Source: Planctobacterium sp965279005 (GTDB taxonomy: Bacteria > Pseudomonadota > Gammaproteobacteria > Enterobacterales > Alteromonadaceae). From it: 64,000 bases of DNA. How positions within the stretch are numbered: position 1 is the stretch's first letter; every line of letters starts with the position of its first letter. Location of the stretch: contig CBDIHK010000021.1 in assembly GCA_965279005.1 (NCBI GenBank), positions 1 through 64,000 of the forward strand, written 5' to 3'. A program made the position numbers and the translations under genes. Shown piece by piece: positions 47,572 to 57,649 of this stretch. The notes below the pieces were generated by a model. It ran no database searches. It was not told where the DNA came from and saw nothing but the letters and a program-made list of their open reading frames with translations.

Positions 47572-49548
47572 ATGAGCCACTCCCTATCCGAAATTAACCG
47601 TTTGCTTGCTACAGGCCAGGCCAATGCGGCAGAAATATTGCTAGCAGATTTAGTAGCAAAACCTAATGCAGAACTAAATACACATTCACTCTATGCACAA
47701 TCATTATTTGCGCAAGGCAAGGTTAAGCAAGCCATCGGTTACTTGGAGCAATTACAGAAAACATCGGAACCAACCTCGCCCCAGATAAATGCCGATTTAG
47801 GGGAGATGTTGTTGAGATGCAACCAATACGACAAAGCACAACAGCAATTTAAAGCAGCTCTGGAACAAGCCCCTCGCGCAGGGCAACTTTGGCATATCCT
47901 TGGTATCGCGCAGTACCGGGCTGGTGAAAAAGCCAACGCATTGGCAAGCTTCGCTAAATCAGAACAGTTTGACCATTTCCAACCCCAGCTAGAAATCGCG
48001 GAACAATCGCTGGAAAATAATGAGCAAGAGCGCTTTTTACAAGTGCTAGACCAAGTGTTGCAACACATGCCAGTGCATCCGAAAGCGGCTTGGCTAAAAG
48101 CATCCTGGCTGATGCAAGAAGGTCAAGTTGAGCAAGCGGCGTCACAGCTGGCAACAGCCCTTAACTACGCCCCATACAATGAAGCGTTGCTGCATACCAT
48201 GGCATTAGTACAAGTACAGCTGTGTGATTTGGAGGCGGCCCTGAACACTGCAACCATGTTATTGGATGTGGAACCCAGCAAGCATGACTACTGGCTGATG
48301 AAAGCCGATATTGAACAGAATATGGGAAAACTTGCCACGTCCCTCAACAGCTTTGAACAGGCTCTTAAATTAGGTGCCACACCGGGAACCACTAAGCTAC
48401 AGATGGCCTATCAACAACACAGCCTCGGCGATAATGAAAGCGCTATTGGCACCTTTAGGAGCTGCCTTGATGAACAAGATTGCGTAGGCAGTGCTTTTTG
48501 GGGGTTGAGCACCTTAAGTGATTACCAAGCCACAGAAGAGGAACAGCAAAAACTGGCCGAACTGCAATGGGATACCAACCTCTCACCTGAACAAGCCTGC
48601 CAGGTAAGCTTCAGCTTGGCCAGGGCAGCAGAAAAAGTTGGCGACCATGAGGAAGCTTTCGCGCATTATGAAAATGCCAATAACCTAAAACCCGGCACCC
48701 GATATTCGCCACAAAAAATGGAGAATAAGTTTTCTGCCATCAAAAAAACGTTTAATAAGGCGTTTTTCGACACCGCAAACAAATTAGAATTCGACAGCAG
48801 CGAGCCTACACCAATTTTTATCACTGGCCTACCGCGAACCGGCTCAACCCTAACAGAGCAAATACTGTCTAGCCATAGCCTGGTGGAAGCAACCATGGAA
48901 TTAAAGGTTATGCCTGCAGTTGCGAGGAGAGCCTGGCTGATGAGTTGCAATAAAACAGGTAATAACGAAGGAGATTTGAGTTGTTTGAATGGGAAGGAAC
49001 TAACAGGCCTTGGCAACTATTACCTGCAACTGAGCAAAACCTACAGGACAGGAAAACCCTATTTTATTGATAAACTCCCCCCTAACTATCAGCACATAGG
49101 GCTAATTGCCAAGATCCTGCCACAGGCAATTATTATTGATACCAGGCGCAACCCGATGGCCTGGGGCATGGCGGTATATCGCCAGTATTTTGCCCAGGGC
49201 CATGATTTTAGCTATGACTTCGACCACATCGCTCACGCCTATCACAATTATTTGGATTTGATGGCGCATTGGAATGAATGCCTGCCAAACAAAATTTATT
49301 TGATGCAATATGAGAGTTTGGTCACTGACACTGAAGATCAAGTCAGGGAACTCTTACAACACTGCGGCTTGGATTTTGAGCAGGCGTGTTTAGCATCCCA
49401 CAAACAAAGCCGCTATGTAAAAACCGCAAGTAGTGACCAGGTAAGGAAACCTATTTACCAGACGTCTATAAGTAGTTGGAAAAACTACGAGCACCTTCTT
49501 TCAGATTTAAAGCAGTCCTATCAGACCTATGGGATAAGTTCACCTTAG
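47572..49548 (+). CDS. TPR protein with C-terminal sulfotransferase domain
   Basis: A 658-residue protein. Residues about 1-370 hold tetratricopeptide-like repeats (for example YDKAQQQFKAALEQAPRAGQL). Residues about 410-650 form a sulfotransferase domain with the phosphosulfate loop PRTGSTLTEQIL and a later 3'-phosphate-binding region. It would transfer sulfate from PAPS to a protein or small molecule. Its partnership with the halogenase (25-bp gap) and with a TonB receptor nearby recurs in marine gammaproteobacteria and Caulobacterales. Confidence 0.88.
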   Translation: MSHSLSEINRLLATGQANAAEILLADLVAKPNAELNTHSLYAQSLFAQGKVKQAIGYLEQLQKTSEPTSPQINADLGEMLLRCNQYDKAQQQFKAALEQAPRAGQLWHILGIAQYRAGEKANALASFAKSEQFDHFQPQLEIAEQSLENNEQERFLQVLDQVLQHMPVHPKAAWLKASWLMQEGQVEQAASQLATALNYAPYNEALLHTMALVQVQLCDLEAALNTATMLLDVEPSKHDYWLMKADIEQNMGKLATSLNSFEQALKLGATPGTTKLQMAYQQHSLGDNESAIGTFRSCLDEQDCVGSAFWGLSTLSDYQATEEEQQKLAELQWDTNLSPEQACQVSFSLARAAEKVGDHEEAFAHYENANNLKPGTRYSPQKMENKFSAIKKTFNKAFFDTANKLEFDSSEPTPIFITGLPRTGSTLTEQILSSHSLVEATMELKVMPAVARRAWLMSCNKTGNNEGDLSCLNGKELTGLGNYYLQLSKTYRTGKPYFIDKLPPNYQHIGLIAKILPQAIIIDTRRNPMAWGMAVYRQYFAQGHDFSYDFDHIAHAYHNYLDLMAHWNECLPNKIYLMQYESLVTDTEDQVRELLQHCGLDFEQACLASHKQSRYVKTASSDQVRKPIYQTSISSWKNYEHLLSDLKQSYQTYGISSP

Positions 49549-49592
49549 CGCTAACTAAACTTTCTATATACACCGCAAATGTTACCCATAAA

Positions 49593-49619
49593 AAACCGCC
49601 GCTAATAAAGCGGCGGTTT
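49593..49619. terminator. Bidirectional rho-independent terminator
   Basis: A perfect 11-bp stem AAACCGCCGCT/AGCGGCGGTTT with a 5-base loop lies between the converging TPR-sulfotransferase and TonB receptor genes. The A/T flanks allow termination on both strands. Confidence 0.92.
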
Positions 49620-49667
49620 GCTGTGTTACGGGTTAAAGTGGCAGCAAAGCTGCCATCTTTATAGCTT

Positions 49668-52553
49668 TTAGAAGCTGTAAGTTAGTGACGAGTAGTACAA
49701 CCTACCAATGTTGTCATAACTCGCAGTTCCCACACCGGTACCGCTGGTGTAACGAGGTAGACTTCTGTCAAACACATTGTCGATACCGAACTCAAGGGTT
49801 ACACCACTTTCAAAGCTGTAGCCAGCACGGATGTCCGTCTGGAAGTAAGTTCCAAAAGTCATGATATTGCTTCGTTCCGCGATGGTCTCAAGCTGCTGCT
49901 CAGTGAAGCGGCTCACTTCTTCTAGATAACGGGTCCTGAAGCTCGCGTTCCAAGGACCATTGGTATAAGCAACATTCAAGTTAGCTTGCCACTCTGCTTC
50001 ACCAGTGGTGCCGGCATTTTCAATAAACTGCTCAGGCTCAATTTGGAATGGGAACTCTTTCCTTGATCCCAAATAAGTTGCGATAAACTGGGTAGTGAAA
50101 TTCCCACCCAATGCCTCAAAATCGTAACCAACCTCAAAGTCAATACCGTCGGCTTCCTGTTTAGCTACGTTCTGGGTAATACTTTCAACCAACTGAATTG
50201 TATTGTCAGCTCCGCGTGTGACTAAAGCGCAGAATTGGTTGTTTATGCCGCCTACAGAATCAACACATTTATCAAGGATGTCTTGCGCTGTTACGCTTTG
50301 GATTGCATCGTCAATTTCAATCGACCAATAATCGATGGTAAAACTCAAGCCATCAACAAAGTCAGGCTGATATATAAGTCCAACAGTGTAACTGGTAGAC
50401 TCTTCTTCATTTAAGTTCTCATTACCACCTACTAATAACTCAATTGTCGATACCGGATCAATCTCTGCACCAGCAGGAATACCCAACGCTGCACAGTTAG
50501 CCTGGCGGGTAGAGCCAAGGTTGAAGTTGACGTCGCAAGGGTCATTTACAAAAGCGAAGCTTTGTTGTTTAGCTGAAAAGAGTTCGCTGATGTTTGGTGC
50601 CCTAATTGCCTCAGAAACTGTTGCCCTAAAGCGCAACTCTTCATTGACTTCCCAGTCGGTACCTACTTTCCAGCTTAGCGCACCACCAACAGTGCTATAG
50701 TCAGCATAGCGGGCGGCGACATCTAAGGACAGCTTGTCTACCAAGGTCATATCATCTAATAATGGAATAGAAGCCTCGGCGTAAACTTCTGTTACATCAA
50801 AGTCACCTTGCTCTTCTTGCAACGCAGTTAGGAAGGTAGCGCCTGTGGCGGCAAAAGGATCAGGGATATCGTGGCTTTCTTCTTTGCGGTATTCTAGACC
50901 AGCAGCAAAACCAACATAACCGGCAGGAAGCTCATAAATACCGCCATTGGTAACTGAGAAGCTAACTACAGTTTGTTCTATTTCACTAGTTGAAACAGAA
51001 TCAGTGGTAAACCAATCAGCTGCCTGGGGATCTACGTTGCCAAACCCAAACAAAGATGTTGGGATACAGCCAGCGGCCCTGGCTTCCTCACGGCGGCAAA
51101 CTATAGCGCCATTCTCATCCATTATTGCATCAGCAGACTGGCGGAACCTCTCTGTGATAACATTATCTACATTGACCTGTTCGCGCTCAGTTTTACCGTA
51201 TAGTCCATAAAGGTCATAACTCCAGTCACTGCCAATTGTGCCTTGAAGACCAACCACAAAACGGGTGGTTTCGCGGGTGTTATTTTCTAGGCGACGTCCT
51301 ATATCTTCATTAAACCTATGCAGCCTAAACCAGGGCAGTTCCAGGTTATCCATTAAGGATCCAAGCGTTGGATGAATGAAAGGGTTATCCCTGTGGATAA
51401 TAACGGCAGAGTTGCCATCATCATAATCAAATGGCGTATCAATTGAGCCAGGATATTCAAAAAATGAAGGTTGCCCTATCGAGTCAGCTTTAGTTCGTAC
51501 GTATTTCACATCACCGTAAAGGTTGGCATTTTCGGTAATGTCATAGTTAGCCATAAAGGCAACGTTAAATGTGGAGAAAGTAGGCTGTAGTTCGTTGTAC
51601 TTATTAAGATCCAACTGGTCACATTCGCCTGAACAACGTCCCCAGTTATAGGTAGTACCGAGTTGCTGTTGCCTTACGCTGCCGTCTGGATTAAAGATAT
51701 ACCATGATGCGCCTTCGCCCGGCACATAGTTATAGAAGTTACCGGCAGTAGAATCATCGTACCAAGCTGCATCCGGGATCCAAATCCTATTTGGAATACC
51801 GTCATCATCACTTGTATTAGCAGGGTTGGTCACCTCCGCCGTCGGCGTCGCTGTACTCTTACGGTCTTTCGCATTCATTCCGTCTTGTTGGAAGTGGGAA
51901 ATAGCGACACCGAAATTACCGCGTCCCTCGTCAAAGTTCTTGCCAAATGACAAAGTAACTTTGTCATTGTCATAAGGGCCTTCTTCCGCAAAGCTTTTAG
52001 TCGCATTGACATTTAATCCAGTGATGTCTTTTTTAAGGATAAAGTTTACAACACCTGTTACAGCATCTGCACCATATACCGCTGAGGCACCACCGGTGAT
52101 AATCTCTACCTTATCAACCCACGCCGTTGGGATGGTATTGATATCCACGGACGCTGTACCTGGGTTTGACGCTACATGGCGCTTGCCATCTACCAGTACC
52201 AATGTACGAGCGGTACCCATACCGCGCAAGTCCAACAAGTTGAGACCAGCAGTACCAATGGTATTACCTGAGTTTGCCATTGAAAAGGTGTTCGCAAGTG
52301 AAGGTAGATCATTCAACGCTTCACCAATGCTAATAGCACCGGTTTTTAGCAAATCTTCACCGCTGATAATCGTGACTGGTGATGGCGCTATCGCACCCTC
52401 CCGCAAAATACGGGTACCAGAAACAATGATCCTTTCTGCAGTATCCGCTGCATCATTAGTTTCTTCCTGAGCGTAGGTTGTAAAGGACGTGCCCATAGCA
52501 ATTGCAACCGCAATGCTCAAAGCCCCTTTGCTATAGTGTTTTAGTGAGGACAT
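49668..52553 (-). CDS. Large TonB-dependent receptor
   Basis: A 961-residue receptor with signal peptide (near TYAQE), plug domain with LVLVDGKRHVASNPGT and GGASAVYGADAVTGVVN, and a long barrel ending in an aromatic residue (SLTYSF). Plug sequence matches the large oligosaccharide/peptide-type receptors of marine bacteria. It converges on the halogenase operon across a shared terminator. Confidence 0.93.
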   Translation of the reverse strand: MSSLKHYSKGALSIAVAIAMGTSFTTYAQEETNDAADTAERIIVSGTRILREGAIAPSPVTIISGEDLLKTGAISIGEALNDLPSLANTFSMANSGNTIGTAGLNLLDLRGMGTARTLVLVDGKRHVASNPGTASVDINTIPTAWVDKVEIITGGASAVYGADAVTGVVNFILKKDITGLNVNATKSFAEEGPYDNDKVTLSFGKNFDEGRGNFGVAISHFQQDGMNAKDRKSTATPTAEVTNPANTSDDDGIPNRIWIPDAAWYDDSTAGNFYNYVPGEGASWYIFNPDGSVRQQQLGTTYNWGRCSGECDQLDLNKYNELQPTFSTFNVAFMANYDITENANLYGDVKYVRTKADSIGQPSFFEYPGSIDTPFDYDDGNSAVIIHRDNPFIHPTLGSLMDNLELPWFRLHRFNEDIGRRLENNTRETTRFVVGLQGTIGSDWSYDLYGLYGKTEREQVNVDNVITERFRQSADAIMDENGAIVCRREEARAAGCIPTSLFGFGNVDPQAADWFTTDSVSTSEIEQTVVSFSVTNGGIYELPAGYVGFAAGLEYRKEESHDIPDPFAATGATFLTALQEEQGDFDVTEVYAEASIPLLDDMTLVDKLSLDVAARYADYSTVGGALSWKVGTDWEVNEELRFRATVSEAIRAPNISELFSAKQQSFAFVNDPCDVNFNLGSTRQANCAALGIPAGAEIDPVSTIELLVGGNENLNEEESTSYTVGLIYQPDFVDGLSFTIDYWSIEIDDAIQSVTAQDILDKCVDSVGGINNQFCALVTRGADNTIQLVESITQNVAKQEADGIDFEVGYDFEALGGNFTTQFIATYLGSRKEFPFQIEPEQFIENAGTTGEAEWQANLNVAYTNGPWNASFRTRYLEEVSRFTEQQLETIAERSNIMTFGTYFQTDIRAGYSFESGVTLEFGIDNVFDRSLPRYTSGTGVGTASYDNIGRLYYSSLTYSF

Positions 52554-53020
52554 ATTAACCCTGATATTATTTGTGTTTAATTGACGATAATTCAGTTATT
52601 TCTGAAAAGAGCTTTAGCTAGTCCTAGAAACGCCTGAATTAACCCTTTCTTTTTTAGCTTTATAATTATGTAACAATCACATCGCCAATCACCTCCCACT
52701 CACCCCATATATTCAGCCACTCATCACTTTTATATGGTAGGAAAGGAACTTTTTGGCGAAACGAGTGAACTTACTAAGTTTAACCTCAACCAAATGGGAA
52801 ATAAAATAAACCGTTGCATCTGTGATTTGAAAATCCGTGCTTGGATTCAAATAAGATATAGAAATCTTGAAGGAGGAAACTACCTTGGATGAGAATGCCC
52901 AATGCGCGCCAACAAGTGAAAAGCACAGCATTAACAACTTAGAATTCGCTAAAAATTAAACTCCAAAAACAATCCCCGTTGGGTCGAATATCATGCTTTT
53001 AGCGTTAGTCCTTGTGATGA
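52554..53020. other. Intergenic region
   Basis: About 470 bases upstream of the TonB receptor (minus). AT-rich near 52640-52680, probably containing the receptor promoter. A 74-codon frame at 52713-52937 (minus) lacks composition or start signals and is not called. Nothing else is seen. Confidence 0.5.
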
Positions 53021-53257
53021 TTATTCGACTTTCAAAATGCTCATTAATGAATGGGCATGTTCATTGGCAATACGACCAAGATCTGTGAGATATCCACCGT
53101 CAACCTGGGTGATGAGCCCTTTCTTAAAGAGCCTTTCTGCTGCGGCTATCATTGAAGGGTCAGCGTCATGATGCACTTTAATTCCTTCCTGAATAGTGTT
53201 CGACTTAAAAAGAGAGAGAAGATTAATTTCTCCTACCATGTCCTGATTACACTTCAT
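53021..53257 (-). CDS. TIGR02647-family small protein
   Basis: About 78 residues from ATG at 53257 (MKCNQDMVGEINLLSLF), preceded by GGAG at proper spacing; a longer frame is rejected. The block EGIKVHHDADPSMIAAAERLF and KGLITQVDGGYLTDLG is characteristic of this conserved gammaproteobacterial family. It is predicted to be a small soluble winged-helix-like protein of unknown function. Confidence 0.82.
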   Translation of the reverse strand: MKCNQDMVGEINLLSLFKSNTIQEGIKVHHDADPSMIAAAERLFKKGLITQVDGGYLTDLGRIANEHAHSLMSILKVE

Positions 53258-53396
53258 AAAACTTCTCCAGTAGAAATATATCTGAACTCTAGACCGACTA
53301 GACACTGGTTTAAATTAATAGCTGCTATTAACAAAAAAACAAATGAAATCAGCTATAAATTGCATGCCAGGATGTTTACTCTGCGTTACCCCGTCT

Positions 53397-53508
53397 TCAA
53401 ATTAGGTGCCTGGTTGTGCTTACTTTGCTCGGTCTATCCCTGCCCTAGTCGCTTCGCGACCAGCTGAAGCTGTCTAAAAATGCTCCAGACATTTTTATCA
53501 CATGGGGG
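53397..53508. repeat. Direct repeat block with 5S 3'-end remnant, copy 1
   Basis: About 112 bp: a 5S 3'-end fragment (GGTGCCTGG), an inserted 80-base segment (TTACTTTGCTCGG ... TGCTCCAGACATTTTTAT) and CACATGGGGG joined to GTGAAG. It matches the block at 54513-54623 closely. Confidence 0.75.
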
Positions 53509-53808
53509 TGAAGACCGGTCTTCGTAGAAGCTTCGAGCCTGCTCGAAGAGGGATGAACGCGAGACCGTGGATGGGCGGGCTGGAACCCGGCTACATGGAA
53601 GTAACTACCCGATACCCTAATCAAATAAGACCGGATCAGGTTGATTGATTAGCATCCTAAGCCTCTTCCCTGTTCAACATGGTCGGGGGTCAGAGCCTTA
53701 GCCTGGATACTGTGTAGAACCGCGATAGAGGTTAGCAGGGGCTGGGTCTGACATTCCGCCGGATCTGACCCTGTGTATTGAGAGGAACTCTGTAGTGAGT
53801 TTTGTTGG

Positions 53809-53825
53809 CTACTCTCACATGGGGG
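53809..53825. repeat. 5S 3'-end remnant
   Basis: CTACTCTCACATGGGGG matches the 5S gene complement and again joins to GTGAAG. Confidence 0.7.
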
Positions 53826-54307
53826 TGAAGCCCGTCTCGGACGAAGCGAATACCTGGAGCTTTGTCAGGGCTGAACGACCAGGCAAGGAAGCCTGGGCTG
53901 GGTGACGGTCATCAGGGATGTGTTTACGACGAGCATGACCAAAAAACTATTGCGCCGCCCACCCGAACGGCTTGCCATGGGTGAACACCGCTCGAAAATT
54001 GCGACAAAAATATCAGGAATATTTTTGAACAGCGAAGCTGACCCGTAGGGCGAAGGACAGGGATAGTCCGGAGTAACGCGCGCAGCAATTTTAGGTGTGA
54101 ACGACTGGCCATTGGGTGAAGCGATTTTCTTTAGGTGCAACGCACCGCCTCGCTGAACGGGAGGGCAAGGGATGCCCGACCTGGGCTTTTTACAAAGGAC
54201 AGGAAGTCCGATTAAAAAGGCTAGGCTGGCAGCACACACCAGGGATGGTTTAGACCCCGAAAAGTTGATAACAGCGATTTTGAATTAATTCATGTTACTT
54301 CATTAAG

Positions 54308-54400
54308 CTGGAAGCCACTTCAAGGACGATTGTTGCTCGTCGGCTAATCAGGTAACAACACTAAACATGTTACCCGATGGGTTGGGTATCTCCCGTGGGA
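54308..54400. repeat. Direct repeat, copy A
   Basis: About 90 bp (CTGGAAGCCACTTCAAGGACG ... ACCCGATGGGTTGGGT) repeated at 54834-54926 with a few changes; period 526 bp. Confidence 0.75.
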
Positions 54401-54481
54401 TAGTACTTCCACACCTTCATTTAGAAAGGGGGCTACCCGGTTGTTGTTTTAATGGAAGGAAGTTTAGCAAACCCCAGATGC

Positions 54482-54509
54482 AAAAAAGGGCCACCCAACG
54501 GGTAGCCCT
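54482..54509 (-). terminator. Terminator of a 5S remnant
   Basis: Ten-base arms (54487-54496 and 54500-54509) form a hairpin that, read on the minus strand, is followed by six T. It follows the 5S remnant at 54514 in transcription order. Confidence 0.8.
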
Positions 54510-54512
54510 CTT

Positions 54513-54623
54513 TCTAAATGGGTGCTTGGCAGTGCTTACTTTGCTCGGGCTATCCCGGCCCTCGTCGCTTCGCGACCAGCTAAAGCTGTCTAAAAATGCT
54601 CCAGACATTTTTATCACATGGGG
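54513..54623. repeat. Direct repeat block with 5S 3'-end remnant, copy 2
   Basis: Same structure as 53397-53508: GGTGCTTGGCAGTGC, the 80-base insert containing the GTCGCTTCGCGAC hairpin, then CACATGGGG joined to GTGAAGG. Confidence 0.75.
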
Positions 54624-54833
54624 GGTGAAGGACGTCTTGAGACAAGCGAGGGCGCGCAGCTTGGCTAGTCCTGAACGACTGGCCAACGGACGGCCAGGCC
54701 GGAAGCCCTTACCAGGGAAGGTTTAAACTTCAGAAGTTAGAGGCTACGGTGTACCTAATTACCTCAAGGTAAATAACAGATTCTTTAGCTGCGAAGCAGC
54801 GCCCACCCGAACGGCTTGCCAAGGATGGCAAGA

Positions 54834-54926
54834 CTGGAAGCCACTTCAAGGACGATTGTTGCTCGTCTGCCAATCAGACAACAACACTAAGCATGTTACC
54901 CGATGGGTTGGGTTACCCCATGTGGG
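54834..54926. repeat. Direct repeat, copy B
   Basis: Second copy of the 54308-54400 repeat, 526 bp downstream; the TCGTCGGCTAATCAGG of copy A reads TCGTCTGCCAATCAGA here. Confidence 0.75.
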
Positions 54927-55009
54927 TTGGACAACCGTGCTTCCTTTTAGGGGGAAGGCTATCCAGTGGCATTGGCTAAGGATAGGGATGTTTATAGGCT
55001 GCAGAAACG

Positions 55010-55037
55010 AAAAAAGGCTACCCAACCGGATAGCCTT
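55010..55037 (-). terminator. Terminator of a second 5S remnant
   Basis: Arms 55014-55023 and 55028-55037 form a hairpin with one mismatch, followed on the minus strand by a T run. Stem bases differ from the neighbouring terminators while pairing is kept. Confidence 0.8.
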
Positions 55038-55047
55038 CTCTCTAAAT

Positions 55048-55080
55048 GGGTGCCTGGCAGTGCGCTACTCTCACATGGGG
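55048..55080 (-). repeat. 5S rRNA 3'-end remnant nearest to 5S
   Basis: About 33 bp nearly identical to the last bases of the real 5S gene (GGTGCCTGGCAGTGCGCTACT ... CACATGGGG), breaking off at the same point as the other remnants and joined to GTGAAGG. It is not a functional 5S gene. Confidence 0.85.
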
Positions 55081-55318
55081 GTGAAGGGGGTGTTTACAGG
55101 AACGAAGTTCCGGCCCCCTGAACGACCCGCCAGGGATTGGCGGGGCTGGATGCCATCCCATGGAGGGTTGTGCCCTGTACACTAATCAGTTTACCAATGA
55201 TGAAACCAGTACGATGGGTTGGGTATCTCCCATGGGATAGTACTCCCACACCTTCAATTTGTAGGAGGGTTACCAACGGTGGTGGGAATAGGTTTAAATT
55301 TGCCAAATCGCAGGCAAT

Positions 55319-55346
55319 AAAAAAGGGTTACCTTCCGGTAACCCTT
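55319..55346 (-). terminator. Terminator of the rRNA operon
   Basis: Perfect 10-bp stem AAGGGTTACC/GGTAACCCTT (55323-55332, 55337-55346) with TTCC loop, followed on the minus strand by TTTTTTA. It lies 14 bp after the 5S gene. Confidence 0.9.
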
Positions 55347-55359
55347 CTTCAAATTGGGT

Positions 55360-55476
55360 GCCTGGCAGTGTGCTACTCTCACATGGGGAAACCCCACACT
55401 ACCATCGCCGCTAGTACGTTTCACTGCTGAGTTCGGAATGGGATCAGGTGGTGCCGCACCGCTATGGCCGCCAGGC
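55360..55476 (-). rRNA. rrf: 5S ribosomal RNA
   Basis: A complete 117-base 5S gene: 5' GCCTGGCGGCCATAGCGG and 3' CACACTGCCAGGC pair as the terminal stem, and the internal CCGAACTCAG loop is present. It is the last gene of the minus-strand rRNA operon. Confidence 0.97.
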
Positions 55477-55865
55477 GAAATCGTGCAAACTTACCGTTAG
55501 CGCTGTTTGCCAACGGGGATGTTTGCGCAAGGTGGTCTATCAATGTCGCAACTGCGTATAGACAGCCACCCCTTTAATCTTTCTTAACATTCGGAAAAGC
55601 AATAAATCGTCTATCAAACCACCGTATACCGGGAGCGTGCAATAGCACCCTACGTCAATATTTGTCTAGGTCGTTGTCTAGCTTTGGCCTACAACTCCCG
55701 GTCATTACCAAATAACCTTGGGCGTTGTATGGTTAAGCCTCACGGGCAATTAGTACAGGTTAGCTACACGCCTTACAACGCTTCCACACCCTGCCTATCT
55801 ACGTCTTAGTCTTAGACAACCCTACAGAGGACTCAAAGTCCTAGGGATGACTCATCTCGGGGCCT

Positions 55866-55896
<31 letters not shown>

Positions 55897-56065
55897 AGTT
55901 CCGGACTTGGCTACCGGGCAATGCGTCTGGCGACACAACCCAAACACCAGCGGTCCGTCCACTCCGGTCCTCTCGTACTAGGAGCAGCTCCCCTCAATCA
56001 TCCAACGCCCACACCAGATAGGGACCGAACTGTCTCACGACGTTCTAAACCCAGCTCGCGTACCA

Positions 56066-56098
<33 letters not shown>

Positions 56099-56100
56099 GA

Positions 56101-56143
<43 letters not shown>

Positions 56144-56172
56144 ACCGCCGTCGATATGAACTCTTGGGCGGT

Positions 56173-56248
<76 letters not shown>

Positions 56249-56653
56249 ACCTACTTTCGTACCTGCTCGACGTGTCTGTCTCGCAGTTAAGCTAGCTTAT
56301 GCCTTTGCACTAACCTCACGATGTCCGACCGTGATTAGCTAACCTTCGTGCTCCTCCGTTACGCTTTGGGAGGAGACCGCCCCAGTCAAACTACCCACCA
56401 GGCACTGTCCCACGCCCAGCTAATGGGCGTTGGTTAGAACATCAAACATACAAGGGTGGTATTTCAAGGGCGGCTCCACGCTATCTGGCGACAACGCTTC
56501 AAAGCCTCCCACCTATCCTACACATGTAGGGTCAATGTTCAGTGCCAAGCTGTAGTAAAGGTTCACGGGGTCTTTCCGTCTAGGTGCGGGTACACAGCAT
56601 CTTCACTGCGATTTCAATTTCACTGGGTCTCGGGTGGAGACAGCATGGCCATG

Positions 56654-56748
<95 letters not shown>

Positions 56749-56758
56749 CAAGGGCTTC

Positions 56759-56972
56759 CCCAGCCCTAAATTCTCTCAACATTCATATGCCACAACCCTT
56801 ACCTACAATTTACCTAACCCTTAATTCATACCTCTTTTGAGGGAATTTTGCGGCTGGGTAAAGCTTGCGCCATGCCCAGCCCCTAAGTTCCACAACAGAG
56901 AACTTAAACCAGGTGCTGCATGCCGCATGTATGGGTTGTAGTGCTGAATACCAAGAAAACTTAGGTGCTGGG
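56759..56972 (-). repeat. 23S intervening sequence at helix 68 tip
   Basis: A 214-bp insertion between 23S sequence GGGGTTA and GAAGCCCTTGATCGAAGCC (RNA sense). On the plus strand it consists of hairpin A (56759-56858, CCCAGCCCTAAATTCTCTC ... GGCTGGG), a 16-base linker TAAAGCTTGCGCCATG and hairpin B (56875-56972, CCCAGCCCCTAAG ... CTTAGGTGCTGGG). Termini and order match the 16S and helix 25 insertions. Confidence 0.9.
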
Positions 56973-57649
56973 TAACCCCATCAATTAACCTTCCGGCACC
57001 GGGCAGGTGTCACACCGTATACGTCCTCTTTCGAGTTAGCACAGTGCTGTGTTTTTAATAAACAGTCCCAGCCATCTGGTCACTGCGACCGCCAGTAGCT
57101 CAGGGGGCGAGCCCCATCACCGCCAGCGGCGTACCTTCTCCCGAAGTTACGGTACTATTTTGCCGAGTTCCTTCACCCGAGTTCTCCCAAGCGCCTTAGT
57201 ATTCTCTACCTGACCACCTGTGTCGGTTTGGGGTACGGTTCCTATGCACATACGCTTAGAGGGTTTTCCTGGAAGCCGGGCATCTGCTACTTCGTTCCCT
57301 TGGGAACTCGTCTCGTACCTCGGCCTTGGGGGACCGGATTTGCCTGATCCCCCAGCCTACATACTTTCACGTGGACAACCAACGCCACGATAGCATAGCC
57401 TTCTCCGTCACCCCATCACTGTGCATAAAAGTACGGGAATATTAACCCGTTTCCCATCGACTACGCATCTCTGCCTCGCCTTAGGGGCCGACTTACCCTG
57501 CCCTGATTAGCATGGGACAGGAAACCTTGGTCTTCCGGCGTGGGGGTTTTTCACCCCCATTATCGTTACTCATGTCAGCATTCGCACTTGTGATATGTCC
57601 AGCAGCCTTCTCAAGCCACCTTCAACCACTTACACAACGCTCCCCTACC

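Larger units (their letters stand above)
53395..55358. repeat. Mosaic repeat region downstream of 5S rRNA
   Basis: Nearly 2 kb without a convincing gene. It is a mosaic of partial 5S 3'-end sequences, rho-independent terminators and repeated palindrome-rich segments containing motifs such as CTGAACGAC followed by a hairpin and GGCTGG. Short open frames here repeat the mosaic and have no protein signatures. Individual repeats are listed separately. Confidence 0.75.

Noticed and set aside
52713..52937. 74-codon minus-strand frame
   Set aside because: It has no convincing ribosome binding site or recognisable motif, and lies in the probable promoter region of the TonB receptor.
53865..54726. 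Open frames of 90-124 codons in the 5S flank
   Set aside because: They overlap palindromic repeats on both strands and repeat with the mosaic units; composition is that of the repeats, not of coding DNA.
53395..55358. Tandem functional 5S genes
   Set aside because: Only 55360-55476 can form the complete 5S fold; the other copies keep just the last 20-40 bases.
53395..55358. CRISPR array
   Set aside because: Repeats are long, degenerate and irregularly spaced, there are no unique spacers of constant length and no cas genes.
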